Part shown: in pieces, positions 8,417-17,380 of the stretch
Layout: each line of letters begins with the position of its first letter
How positions within the stretch are numbered: the stretch's first letter is position 1
Assembly (NCBI GenBank): GCA_964545315.1
Contig: CAZJGI010000010.1
Location: 1-64,000, forward strand
From: JAAYJR01 sp964545315
GTDB lineage: Bacteria > Bacteroidota > Bacteroidia > Bacteroidales > Prolixibacteraceae
Direction of reading: 5' to 3'
Length of the DNA stretch: 64,000 bases
Notes under the pieces: model-generated
What the model was told of the DNA's origin: nothing
Seen by the model: the letters and a program-made list of their open reading frames with translations, nothing else
The model's database searches: none
Position numbers and translations under genes: made by a program

Positions 8417-10576
8417 TTATTCGGCCAACTCAATTTCAAATATTACACTATCATAATTTTTTTCCAGAAAAACCTTAAAACCTTGTTTAGCCAAATCCTC
8501 ACCGTTCATCACTGATATCTCTTCACCCAGAGGAGCTCTTTTAATTTTATAATTGTCGTTTTTGCTTAATCCCGGAATGGAAATTCTTCGTTCATTATCA
8601 AGTGATCCGTGTCTGAAAACCCCAATTATACCTCCCTTTTTGGAATCAGTATTTATTCGCATCCATCCGTCCCATGATCCTTCCATAGGTTCTCCGAATC
8701 CCGGTATATCTTGCCTGTAGAGATCGTAATCATATTTTTGCTGCATTTCTGAAATCCAGCTTATCCACTGTTTGATTTCAACCTTTTTCTCTTCAGAAAG
8801 TTGTCTGAGGTCACCGAGGACGATGGGAAATGATCCAATTAATGTTTTCAATTCCTGAATAAATTCAGGGCTGTTCATTTGGAGATTGCCTATTATAAGC
8901 GAAGAAGCAGGTATAACAGGGGATTTCCACCATGCCAAATTACGAATGCGGAATGCCCCAACAGGGAATGTCTCTCCGATGTTAGTTAACCAATTTCCTT
9001 CTGCATGCTGACAGAAAGCATAATCAATCAGTTGCAGTTTGCCGGCAGTTTCAAATGTACAATCAATATATAAGTCAGGTGCTTCCTGGTGTAATTCATC
9101 AAAAAGCTCGAACAGTCTTTCATAAATTACAATTAATGATTCTTCCCTGTCTTTATGAAAAGGGTGATCTTTTGCCGAACAACCTGCCTTATTTATTTCC
9201 GTTGAATATGCGCTTGTTACAACTGATAAATCGAGCTTGACATAGCTTAGGTTTAATTCCCTGACAAGATTAAGGATTTTGTTTTTTATATATTCCTTCC
9301 ATTCAGTGCCGAAACACATGGTCCACTGGTCTCTTTCACTGTCAGGGCTATGAAGGTTTACAAGATCGCCGTTATCATCCCTGACAGCCCATTCGGGGTT
9401 ATTTTTCAAGGCTTGTGATGCTTTTGCTGCAGAGCCGACGCTAATCCATAATCCCGGTTTCAGGCCTAATTTTCGGATTTCTTCGAAAACGGGTTTAATG
9501 CCGTCAGGAAATTTTTTGTTATCAGGAACATAGTCACCCATATTATCTATCCATGAAACATTTTTACCCAAATTCTCTTCTGTTGTATACCATCCTGCAT
9601 CAATGGTAAAATGTGTGACTCCCAGTTCCGCGGCTGTTTTTGCCAGGTTTATGATAAGGGTATCGTTTATATTATCCCTGAAAGGTGCCCAGTTATTATA
9701 CATAACCGCAGGTCTGTTTCCTGTGTTATTTATCCGGAGGCCTGAATGGCGGCGCACAAAGTCTGCCAGTGAAGTATTCATCACCTGCCAGGGGTCAGAA
9801 GTGCCGGCATAAGGAATTATGAATACGCGGGGACCGGCCCATTGTTCACCATCTTTAATATATTTCCTGAACGGATAGTCGTCATCCTTGTGAGTGAGAC
9901 CTACTTCAATATTGTTATATTCTGTATTGTAAGCTGTCCTTTTAAGTACCCCCGGAGCTTCATTGCCAAGCAGAATGCCTGCATTATGAGAATAGGAATG
10001 AACAGCTGTTAAAGGATCATCCCAGTCGCCTGTATATGTACTCAAATGCTTTTGTCTTCCGTAATTTTTATAAACAACTGATGAAACGAAGGTAAATCCC
10101 AAAATCAATTTTTCCACATCTAATGATTCAATCATTATCTCGTTCCCGGTGTTATTTAAAATATTTATCTGTTTGCGTATTACAGGCAGATCAGGATAAA
10201 GGAGGTAGGTGATTTCCAGTGTTATATTGTCAAATTCTTTTGTGCCCTGTAGTTGAATAGTGGCTCCGCTACCCATGTTACTATCTCCGGCAGGTTTGAC
10301 AGATATTATTTTCCAACCGGAACGGCCGTCACAATACTGTCCATTGATATATAGTGAAAATTCCTGCGGATCACCTGCGCTGAATTTCAAATTACTGCCT
10401 TTTAGTTTAAGGTGTTTGGTGGAGACAATACCATCTCTGAACTCAATTTTGCGCTCAACCAAACCATTGTCGATTGTTAATGAACTGTCAGTGAAAGTGG
10501 CATAATTCTGAGCACTGGTTAACATGGAAAACAGAAATAAATATATCCAGATCAAATAAATTCTTTGCAAAACCAT
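8417..10576 (-). CDS. GH36-type alpha-galactosidase (melibiase-like), exported
   Basis: The 719-residue protein has a cleavable signal peptide (residues 1-22, ending SAQ). An N-terminal beta-sandwich domain (~25-285) precedes a clan GH-D barrel. Barrel markers are YNNWAPF near 293, DAGWY near 326, GLWISVGSA near 375 and YVKLDLS near 445, where Asp449 is the expected nucleophile. A small beta domain closes the protein. The usual acid/base region of GH36 (an SD-type motif after a Cys/Gly-rich loop) is not obvious; at this place the protein reads FCQHAEGNW. Hydrolysis of terminal alpha-galactosides in the periplasm is the default assignment. The gene is divergent from the second fucosidase across 109 bases. 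Confidence 0.8.
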   Translation of the reverse strand: MVLQRIYLIWIYLFLFSMLTSAQNYATFTDSSLTIDNGLVERKIEFRDGIVSTKHLKLKGSNLKFSAGDPQEFSLYINGQYCDGRSGWKIISVKPAGDSNMGSGATIQLQGTKEFDNITLEITYLLYPDLPVIRKQINILNNTGNEIMIESLDVEKLILGFTFVSSVVYKNYGRQKHLSTYTGDWDDPLTAVHSYSHNAGILLGNEAPGVLKRTAYNTEYNNIEVGLTHKDDDYPFRKYIKDGEQWAGPRVFIIPYAGTSDPWQVMNTSLADFVRRHSGLRINNTGNRPAVMYNNWAPFRDNINDTLIINLAKTAAELGVTHFTIDAGWYTTEENLGKNVSWIDNMGDYVPDNKKFPDGIKPVFEEIRKLGLKPGLWISVGSAAKASQALKNNPEWAVRDDNGDLVNLHSPDSERDQWTMCFGTEWKEYIKNKILNLVRELNLSYVKLDLSVVTSAYSTEINKAGCSAKDHPFHKDREESLIVIYERLFELFDELHQEAPDLYIDCTFETAGKLQLIDYAFCQHAEGNWLTNIGETFPVGAFRIRNLAWWKSPVIPASSLIIGNLQMNSPEFIQELKTLIGSFPIVLGDLRQLSEEKKVEIKQWISWISEMQQKYDYDLYRQDIPGFGEPMEGSWDGWMRINTDSKKGGIIGVFRHGSLDNERRISIPGLSKNDNYKIKRAPLGEEISVMNGEDLAKQGFKVFLEKNYDSVIFEIELAE

Positions 10577-10607
10577 AATTATATGTATTTTCGATTATGA
10601 TGATTTT

Positions 10608-10615
10608 CAAAATTA
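10608..10615 (-). promoter_or_regulatory. Candidate -7 box for the GH36 gene
   Basis: The reverse strand reads TAATTTTG, matching the Bacteroidota -7 consensus TAnnTTTG, about 32 bases before the start codon. No good -33 TTTG is seen. Such 8-mers also arise by chance in A+T-rich DNA. Confidence 0.35.
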
Positions 10616-10685
10616 GAAACATTTTTATTTGTTATCGTGCTAATTAAGAATAAAGTAATAATATTGTTGTATTAAAATAATTATT

Positions 10686-12292
10686 ATGAGAGTTATAGCC
10701 CTTTTAATCTTACTGTTTATTTTTTCTTGTGATATTCCTGAAGTTGATCCTCCTGCTCCTCTGCATCCTGTTCCGAATATTCATCAGGTGGAATGGCAGA
10801 GAAAAGAACTTTTTGCATTTGTTCATTTTACAGTAAATACTTTTACCGACAAAGAGTGGGGTTATGGAGATGAAGATCCCGATATTTTTAATCCGGTTGA
10901 TTTTAATCCTGATCAATGGGCAGAGGTTTTTAAGGAAGCCGGTTTTAAGGGTGTAATACTTACGGCAAAGCATCATGATGGATTCTGTCTCTGGCCAAGC
11001 GATTATACTGGGCATTGCGTTAAAAATTCAAAATGGCGTGATGGAAAGGGGGATGTTGTGGGAGATTTGAAAAATGCATGCGAAAAGCAAGGGCTTGAAT
11101 TTGGGATTTATCTGTCTCCCTGGGACAGAAACCATGCCGGTTATGCGTCAACTGTATATACTGAATATTATCAAAATCAGTTAAAGGAATTGTTAGGTAA
11201 ATATGGGCCAATATTTGAAATTTGGTTTGACGGAGCTAACGGTGGGGATGGCTATTATGGAGGAGCAAGGGAAAGCAGGAGAATTGATGATCAGGTTTAT
11301 TATCAATGGGATAAGACCTTCAGTATAATACGGGAGTATAATCCTGAAACTATTATAAGAGGAGATGCCAGGTCTTCAGCAATTTGTGATAGCCGGTGGT
11401 GTGGAAATGAGAGGGGATTTGCAGGAGAAACTAACTGGAACATGAGCACACCCGACACACTCCGGGCATTTGGTAAGGAACGCGGTGATTTGTTAAATGT
11501 AGGAAGCGAATATGGTGAGTATTGGATGCCGGCAGAGGTCGATGTTTCTATCCGGCCCGGATGGTTCTATCATTCCCGTGAGGACAGCCTGGTTAAAACT
11601 CCTGATGCGTTATTTGATATATATTTAAAATCAGTAGGAAGAGGCTCTCCCTTGTTACTGAATGTAGCTCCTGATAAACGGGGATTGATACATGAAAATG
11701 ACATCAGGTCACTGATCGGGTGGAAAAAAATGATTGAGGATAATTTTTCTGATAATTTGGCCGTGGAAGCCAAAGTCAGTGTTGACTCATATCGGGGAAG
11801 ACATGAAAAATATAAGGGAAAGCAACTAATAGATAATGATCAGGAAACATATTGGGCTACTGATGATCACGTTAAGAGTGGAACTATACTTTTTGAATTT
11901 GACGCACCCCGGGAAATAAGTTATGTGTTGATGCAGGANNNNNNNNNNNNNNNNNNNNNNNNNNNNNNNNNNNNNNNNNNNNNNNNNNNNNNNNNNNNNN
12001 NNNNNNNNNNNNNNNNNNNNNNNNNNNNNNNNNNNNNNCTATACTTTTTGAATTTGACGCACCCCGGGAAATAAGTTATGTGTTGATGCAGGAATATATA
12101 AATTTAGGACAGCGTGTCAAATCATTTTATATTGAAGTTCTCAATGATGGCAATTGGATTAAGGTTGGTGACGGGACAACAATAGGATATAAGAGGATTG
12201 TTCCCATAGAACCTGTTGAGACTGATAAAGTAAAAATCAATATCACTGATTCAAGAGCCTGTCCAATAATTTCAAATGTTGAGATTTATTGA
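10686..12292 (+). CDS. GH29 alpha-L-fucosidase lipoprotein with C-terminal F5/8-type domain, interrupted by scaffold gap
   Basis: Removing the 100 N and one copy of the 55-bp duplicate that flanks them joins both halves in frame into a 483-residue protein. It has a lipobox (FSC near 15) and GH29 motifs FAFVHFTVNTF, TAKHHDGFCLW and FEIWFDGANGGDG, where the Asp is the likely nucleophile. After ~360 comes a beta-sandwich of the F5/8 type C (galactose-binding-like) class, with DNDQETYWATDD at its start. This architecture is typical of GH29 enzymes active on branched alpha-1,3/1,4-fucosides. Unlike the first GH29 protein of this window, the canonical His-His-Asp motif is intact. The gene is real; only the assembly is broken. 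Confidence 0.85.
11884..12093. other. Scaffold gap (100 N) flanked by a perfect 55-bp duplicate
   Basis: Bases 11884-11938 and 12039-12093 are identical, with 100 N (11939-12038) between them. This is the signature of two contigs that overlap by one assembly k-mer and were padded instead of merged. The fucosidase frame is continuous if the copies are collapsed. Confidence 0.9.
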
Positions 12293-12316
12293 TATTTTTT
12301 ATAGTTACTTGCTTAA

Positions 12317-13387
12317 TTGGGAGAAATCAGAAAAATAATTCATATTGACATGGATGCCTTTTTTGCGTCGGTTGAACAACTCGATAATCCAAAATTAAAA
12401 GGCAAACCCGTAGCAGTAGGAGGTTCCAGAGAGCGGGGAGTTGTGGCTGCCGCCAGCTATGAAGCCCGAAGATATGGAGTCCGTTCCGCTATGTCATCCA
12501 AATTAGCTAAGAGGAAATGTCCGGATTTGATATTTGTCAGGCCCCGGTTTGAGCGTTATAAAGAGATATCTCAAAAGATACGTGATCTTTTTTTTGAGTA
12601 TACCGATTTGGTTGAACCTTTATCCCTGGATGAAGCTTTCCTTGATGTTACTTATGCAAAAAAAGGTAAACCTTCAGCAACACTTATTGCAAAAGAAATC
12701 CGGCTAAGGATTAAGCAGATAACGGGTTTGACAGCTTCGGCCGGAGTTTCATATAATAAATTTCTCGCTAAAACTGCATCTGACGTTAATAAGCCTGATG
12801 GCATATTTGTGATCACTCCTGATCAGGCCCAGACGTTCCTTGATAAATTGGAGGTGAGGAAGTTCTTTGGAATCGGTAAAGTTACTGCTGAAAAACTAAA
12901 CAGAATGGGAATCTGGTATGGGAGTGATCTAAAAAGGATCAGCAGATTCGAGATGATCAGATTATTTGGCAAGGCCGGAAATTATTTTTATGAAATATGC
13001 CGTGGAGAAGATTCCAGGCCGGTAGAGCCATTTCATGAACGGAAATCAGTAGGAGCAGAACAAACTTTTTTAACTGACCTCTATAAAATTAATGAACTGG
13101 AAGAAGAGATGATAAAAATTTCTGATATGCTTTGGGAAAGGGTTTTAAACGCAGAAGTAAAAGCCAAAACTCTTACTATCAAGTTTAAATATGCTGATTT
13201 TGAACAACATACCAGAAGTAAAACTATATCCGAATGGTTTTCATCAAAAGAATTATTAATTTCAGAAACTAAAATTTTGCTGCATTCAATTACTTTTATT
13301 AAAGGGATCAGGCTTCTGGGATTGACAGTATCAAATTTTATTAACGAAGAGAGCAGGGAGCCGGTGCAGTTGACAATTGATTTTTAA
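12317..13387 (+). CDS. dinB: DNA polymerase IV (Y-family translesion polymerase)
   Basis: The 356-residue protein is a Y-family polymerase, which copies past damaged bases in the cytoplasm. Palm motifs are DMDAFFASVEQ near 11 and SLDEAFLDVT near 104 (catalytic Asp and Asp-Glu). The thumb has a helix-hairpin-helix (FFGIGKVTAEKLNRMG near 179) and a little-finger domain follows. The C-terminus (PVQLTIDF) resembles a beta-clamp-binding tail of the QLxLF type. The only upstream initiator that keeps the first catalytic Asp is TTG at 12317; the next ATG is inside the DMDAFF motif. It lies alone on a ~1.4-kb contig between two scaffold gaps. Confidence 0.93.
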   Translation: MGEIRKIIHIDMDAFFASVEQLDNPKLKGKPVAVGGSRERGVVAAASYEARRYGVRSAMSSKLAKRKCPDLIFVRPRFERYKEISQKIRDLFFEYTDLVEPLSLDEAFLDVTYAKKGKPSATLIAKEIRLRIKQITGLTASAGVSYNKFLAKTASDVNKPDGIFVITPDQAQTFLDKLEVRKFFGIGKVTAEKLNRMGIWYGSDLKRISRFEMIRLFGKAGNYFYEICRGEDSRPVEPFHERKSVGAEQTFLTDLYKINELEEEMIKISDMLWERVLNAEVKAKTLTIKFKYADFEQHTRSKTISEWFSSKELLISETKILLHSITFIKGIRLLGLTVSNFINEESREPVQLTIDF

Positions 13388-13572
13388 TGAGAGAATGAGT
13401 GAAACGTTTGAGTGTTTNNNNNNNNNNNNNNNNNNNNNNNNNNNNNNNNNNNNNNNNNNNNNNNNNNNNNNNNNNNNNNNNNNNNNNNNNNNNNNNNNNN
13501 NNNNNNNNNNNNNNNNNGGTGCAGTTGACAATTGATTTTTAATGAGAGAATGAGTGAAACGTTTGAGTGTTT
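13363..13572. other. Second scaffold gap (100 N) flanked by a perfect 55-bp duplicate
   Basis: Bases 13363-13417 and 13518-13572 are identical around 100 N (13418-13517). The duplicate covers the last codons of dinB, so the dinB tail appears twice. Collapsing the copies leaves dinB intact and followed directly by the low-complexity repeats. Confidence 0.9.
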
Positions 13573-13765
13573 CAGTGTTTGATTGTTTGATTGTTTGAGT
13601 GTTTCAGGTTCCAGGTTTCAGGTTTCAGGTTCAACTTGTAGCTTGAGGCTTGCAGCTGATTAATGTTTGAATGAGAGAATGATTGAATGCGTGAATAAAA
13701 AGTCAGTGCAGCTTGCAGCTTGTAGCTTGCAGCTTGTAGCTTACAGCTTGAGGCTTGCAGCTATT
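13565..13765. repeat. Tandem low-complexity repeats of three kinds
   Basis: Three short-unit arrays follow each other: GTTTGATT/GTTTGAGT units (13561-13605), CAGGTTT/CAGGTTC units (about 13606-13632), and GCAGCTTGTAGCTT-type units (13636-13660 and again 13706-13764). ATGAGAGAATGA-like words occur between them. No reading frame of note spans them. Similar patches are, as far as I recall, common between genes of marine and anaerobic Bacteroidota, but their role is unknown. Confidence 0.75.
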
Positions 13766-13800
13766 ATTTAATGTAAGAATTTTTGTTCAGTGTTATGTTA

Positions 13801-13830
13801 TTTGCCGGTCGCTGATGTGGGCCGAATGAT
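13801..13830 (+). repeat. Degenerate palindromic repeat, CCGTTC family
   Basis: TTTGCCGGTCGCT...GCCGAATGAT resembles the repeat at 19841-19869 (TTTGCCGTTCGCT...CGAACGGATGG). It ends 39 bases before the FAH-family start codon. Confidence 0.35.
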
Positions 13831-13869
13831 ATTTTAAATGGGTAATAAATTTTAAAGTAATAAATTAAC

Positions 13870-14676
13870 ATGAAGATAATAAGATATATTGATAACTCCG
13901 GATCTATTGCTTTTGGTAAGCTTGATGAAGTTGGGAATGTCTGCAAAATTGAGGGTGCCATTTTTAATACTTATACAGTTTTGGACGAAATAGTAGAGGT
14001 AGGAAAAATATTGGCGCCGTTGATACCTCCCTCAATTTTATGTATAGGCCTTAATTACCGGCATCATGCAGAAGAAAGTAGAATGAAAATTCCGCAATTA
14101 CCTATTTTGTTTTTGAAGGCTGCAAACTCTGTTCAAAATCCGGGTGACCCAATTTTCATACCCCGTAAATTAGCTAGTGAAGAGGTGGATTATGAGTGTG
14201 AGTTAGCAGTTATTATTGGTAAAAAATGTAAAAATGTAAGCCGTAATAATGCATTGGATTATGTTTTTGGATATACATGCGCAAACGATGTAAGTGCACG
14301 TGACTGGCAGGTGAGATATGGAGGTGGTCAGTGGTGCAGGGGTAAGACTTTTGATAGTTTTTGTCCGCTTGGCCCGTATATTGTCACTTCAGATGAAATT
14401 GAAAATCCTAATGATTTGAGGATAAAAACTATTTTAAATGGTAGAACCGTGCAGGACTGGAACACAAATGATATGATTTTTGATGTAAGGGAACTTATTG
14501 AATTTTTAAGTGGCAGCACTACTTTATTACCTGGTACTGTCATATTGACGGGAACTCCTCAAGGTGTGGGAATGGCAGCACAACCACCCCGCTGGCTAAA
14601 GCCGGGTGATTCTGTGATTGTTGAAATAGAAAAAATAGGACAATTAATAAATCCTGTTGAGTTTGAAACAATCTGA
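13870..14676 (+). CDS. Fumarylacetoacetate hydrolase (FAH) family protein
   Basis: This 268-residue cytosolic protein has the FAH-fold hallmarks: CIGLNYRHHAEES near 57, EVDYECELAVIIGK near 100 (metal-binding Glu pair) and ANDVSARDWQ near 138 (metal Asp), then GTPQGVGMA near 235. FAH-fold enzymes cleave or decarboxylate 2-oxo/2,4-dioxo acids with Mg2+ or Mn2+. Typical members include 2-keto-3-deoxy-L-fuconate hydrolase-like and acylpyruvase-like enzymes. A role in fucose catabolism would suit the two GH29 genes nearby, but no fucose pathway genes are adjacent, so the substrate stays open. The reading frame starts at an ATG 23 bases after a TAA and ends 8 bases before the convergent ceramidase-like gene. 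Confidence 0.85.
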   Translation: MKIIRYIDNSGSIAFGKLDEVGNVCKIEGAIFNTYTVLDEIVEVGKILAPLIPPSILCIGLNYRHHAEESRMKIPQLPILFLKAANSVQNPGDPIFIPRKLASEEVDYECELAVIIGKKCKNVSRNNALDYVFGYTCANDVSARDWQVRYGGGQWCRGKTFDSFCPLGPYIVTSDEIENPNDLRIKTILNGRTVQDWNTNDMIFDVRELIEFLSGSTTLLPGTVILTGTPQGVGMAAQPPRWLKPGDSVIVEIEKIGQLINPVEFETI

Positions 14677-14684
14677 AAATTTGT

Positions 14685-16127
14685 TCACTCAAATTTTTCA
14701 AAAAGGTTAATTATAGCATTTACTATTTTTACTGATGCATCATACTCAAATTTGTTTGTCCATGATTCGTACCCTCCCCATTCATGCTGTCTGGGTGTAG
14801 GGAGATATCCATATGATCCGTTTGCGATTGAAATGGTAAAAGTAGGTTTGTATTTACTTTTTGCTTTGATCTCAAGGCCAATTTCTGCGAAAGTTTCAAA
14901 AGGAATAGTAGCTATAGCAAGGTCACCGATTTTAAATGATTGCAAGATAACATCAACATTATCCGGCATTTCCAGACGGCTTAATAAACCTTCATTATAA
15001 TGTTTGCTGCTTCTGTGAGGGCCGACAGGCTGATCGGAACCTGCCAATACCTGTTTTGCATGTTCGATCATTTTACTGTCAGGTTTTCTGACCTTTAAAG
15101 TCAGTTCCTGTTGAGCCGACTGAATACCGGCCCAGTCATGATGGTCTATTTCCTGATATACCCTCATAACTTCCCTGGCAACATCATCTGCCACAATTTT
15201 CATCCTTGCGTAAGGTGGGTAATTTTGCCCAGGTACAGCATAGTTTATGTTATTGACATCACCTGATGTTCCGTTTGACATAATTCCAACAAACGGAGGA
15301 TCCTGGCGATCGGCTCCCAGTAATTCCTGAATGCGGTCTGCAAAAACTGCAAAATAATCAGCCGAAATATGCCCACCCGGAACGCCACCAACATAATGCA
15401 GGGAATAATTTGCGAGCAATGCCAGAGGCCTGCCTTCCAGTGACTGAACAGAAATCACCGAAACTTCGGGATCCGGTTCCCCTGCGGGTTTTACAATATT
15501 CGGATTTAGCCTCCCCGGATTCATCATGACTTGATCTTCTCCTCCATAAGGATTAGGTACCGGACTGCCGGGTTTCATAAACCAGCGACGGACAAAAACA
15601 TGCTCAGGGACACTTCCAACACCCCAGCCAATGCGGGCAGGCTCAAGATTGAATACAGCTTTTCGCACAACATCAACTATCCGCCTGATTATCAACTTTT
15701 GATAATCATTGAAAGGTTGGGGTCCTGTGGCACGTACCATTGAATGGGTATGTGTGGCCGATACCATAACATTTTCAGATGACAAACCATTTTCATGTTG
15801 AATTATCCTTTTAGCTTCATCAATTAATTCGCGGGTCAGACCTATAATGTCTACTACTATTAAGGCAATTCTGTTTTCCCCATCATCCAAAACAAGACAC
15901 CTGGCATGTAATTCATCATGAATATTTACAATTTCAGGACTACTCCTCATTTCTACGTCCATCGATGGAGAAATATTTGTAGTAGCTGCTCCTGCCTGAA
16001 ATAATTTTTGCGGAGGTTTTGGCTGATTCTGATTAGTATTTCCTGTATATGCATTTATCGTATTTATTCCCTGAAAGAACATGAATAGAATGCAGGTGAG
16101 ATAAATCGTTGTTTTCTTGATGATCAT
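14685..16127 (-). CDS. Exported neutral/alkaline ceramidase N-terminal-domain protein
   Basis: From the ATG at 16127 the protein is 480 residues. It begins with a signal peptide (MIIKKTTIYL..., hydrophobic to ~25); a 21-codon upstream extension to 16190 would put charged residues ahead of it and is less likely. The neutral ceramidase N-terminal domain is shown by AGAATTNISP, SATHTHSMVRATGP (metal-binding His pair), HISADYFAVFADRI and NGTSGDVNN. True ceramidases hydrolyse the amide of ceramide and carry a second C-terminal domain. Here only the N-terminal domain is present, as in many Bacteroidota and Planctomycetes homologues of unknown substrate. It converges on the FAH gene with 8 bases between. 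Confidence 0.8.
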   Translation of the reverse strand: MIIKKTTIYLTCILFMFFQGINTINAYTGNTNQNQPKPPQKLFQAGAATTNISPSMDVEMRSSPEIVNIHDELHARCLVLDDGENRIALIVVDIIGLTRELIDEAKRIIQHENGLSSENVMVSATHTHSMVRATGPQPFNDYQKLIIRRIVDVVRKAVFNLEPARIGWGVGSVPEHVFVRRWFMKPGSPVPNPYGGEDQVMMNPGRLNPNIVKPAGEPDPEVSVISVQSLEGRPLALLANYSLHYVGGVPGGHISADYFAVFADRIQELLGADRQDPPFVGIMSNGTSGDVNNINYAVPGQNYPPYARMKIVADDVAREVMRVYQEIDHHDWAGIQSAQQELTLKVRKPDSKMIEHAKQVLAGSDQPVGPHRSSKHYNEGLLSRLEMPDNVDVILQSFKIGDLAIATIPFETFAEIGLEIKAKSKYKPTFTISIANGSYGYLPTPRQHEWGGYESWTNKFEYDASVKIVNAIINLFEKFE

Positions 16128-16231
16128 GATGTATAGTTTTTTAGTTAAAAGATATTTGCTGAATAAAATATTTACTTTCAGTGATTTCATTGACTAGTAA
16201 CTGCATCTTATAATAATAATGCCATATGAAG

Positions 16232-16239
16232 CAAATATA
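16232..16239 (-). promoter_or_regulatory. Candidate -7 box for the ceramidase-like gene
   Basis: The reverse strand reads TATATTTG, a match to TAnnTTTG, about 105 bases before the ATG at 16127. No -33 partner is clear. Confidence 0.3.
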
Positions 16240-16383
16240 TTAAAATGTAGATCATTTTATTATGGTTTAATATGAATAGTAAGAAAAAATGATCTTGAAA
16301 TGAGAATATGTAGATGTTTCGATTCTTTTAGCATCCAATTAATACCTTTAATTAATATATTTACCAAATTTTAATTCAATAAG

Positions 16384-17148
16384 ATGTCATTACAAACTGA
16401 ACTTAAACGACAAGGTGATTACCTTTTCCGGAACAGAAGCTATCTGCCTTTAGTGATATTGATCCCCGGTTTATACCTGTATATAATACATGAGGCCAGG
16501 ACTCCCGATTTGATCGAAAAATATAATATAATTTATGAATTGGCATGTTTTGGGATTTGTTTACTGGGATTTTTTATCAGGGTAATTACTATAGGATATT
16601 CTGCTGACAGTACATCTGGCAGAAATACAACAGCAGGACAAATTGCAGAATCAATTAATTCAACAGGTATGTACTCTTTTTGCCGTCACCCTTTGTACCT
16701 GGGAAACTTCTTAATTTGGTTGGGGATCGCTGCCTTTACACAAAACTTCTGGTTTATTGTTGCTTTTGTTTTTATTTTCTGGATTTATTATGAAAGAATT
16801 ATGTATGCTGAGGAGGAGTTTCTCATTAATAAATTCGGTAAAGAATACATCGATTATGCAGAATATACCCCTGCATTTATACCAAAATTTAAGGACATAA
16901 AAAAACCTCTCCTCTCTTTTAGCTTCCGTAAGGTCATGAAACAGGAAAAGGCAGGTATTTTGAATTTATTTACTGTGATCCTTTTGTTGAGAATAGCCGG
17001 GGAGTATTTTGAAAGGGAGGCAATGCATATAGAACTGTTTTGGATAATCGGATTTTGCTTATCATTAGTGCTCTATGCCGTAATTAAGATATTGCAAATG
17101 AAGACAACCATATTTGCTCGTGACAGAATGGGAACGATCATCTTTTAA
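16384..17148 (+). CDS. Integral membrane methyltransferase, ICMT/phospholipid methyltransferase-like
   Basis: The 254-residue protein has about five hydrophobic helices (near 18-35, 50-68, 108-135, 190-205 and 215-235). The cofactor region of the isoprenylcysteine carboxyl methyltransferase/PEMT group is visible: GMYSFCRHPLYLGNF (residues ~96-110) and, after a helix, YYERIMYAEEEFLINKFG...Y. In this family the RHP and EE motifs bind S-adenosylmethionine. The acceptor could be a lipid or a membrane-associated small molecule; bacterial members are mostly uncharacterised. The gene stands alone, with a degenerate palindromic repeat just downstream. Confidence 0.8.
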   Translation: MSLQTELKRQGDYLFRNRSYLPLVILIPGLYLYIIHEARTPDLIEKYNIIYELACFGICLLGFFIRVITIGYSADSTSGRNTTAGQIAESINSTGMYSFCRHPLYLGNFLIWLGIAAFTQNFWFIVAFVFIFWIYYERIMYAEEEFLINKFGKEYIDYAEYTPAFIPKFKDIKKPLLSFSFRKVMKQEKAGILNLFTVILLLRIAGEYFEREAMHIELFWIIGFCLSLVLYAVIKILQMKTTIFARDRMGTIIF

Positions 17149-17159
17149 CCGTATGAGAT

Positions 17160-17183
17160 ATTCATCCCGATTATAATCACGAC
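17160..17183 (-). repeat. Degenerate palindromic repeat, GTCCCGG family
   Basis: On the reverse strand it reads GTCGTGATTATAATCGGGAT followed by GAAT, close to the GTCCCGGTTTTAGCCGGGAT copy near 46.9 kb. One hairpin arm is decayed. Confidence 0.35.
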
Positions 17184-17345
17184 AAAAGGCGATTAAGCGT
17201 GTAAGATTGAAAGGCTTTCCGGATATATATAATCAGAAATTTCTGTATCCGGGGAAAGAAGAAAAGTCGATTGGCAAAATGTTAATTTATGTTAATAAGA
17301 TTTAAATAATTAAAGACCTTTTATTCCGATATTAATTTATTGTCG

Positions 17346-17353
17346 TAGCTTTG
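17346..17353 (+). promoter_or_regulatory. Candidate -7 box for the peroxiredoxin gene
   Basis: TAGCTTTG matches the Bacteroidota TAnnTTTG box and lies 27 bases before the ATG at 17381. The -33 region is T-rich but not a clear TTTG. Confidence 0.5.
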
Positions 17354-17380
17354 TTATATAAATAATTTAATATTCAAGCT

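Noticed and set aside
13565..13765. CRISPR array in the repeat patch
   Set aside because: Units are 7-14 bases, directly adjacent, with no unique spacers and no cas genes nearby.
17213..17254. Imperfect hairpin CTTTCCGGATA / TATCCGGGGAAAG downstream of the ICMT-like gene
   Set aside because: The stem has a two-base bulge and a long loop, with no T-run, so a role could not be supported.
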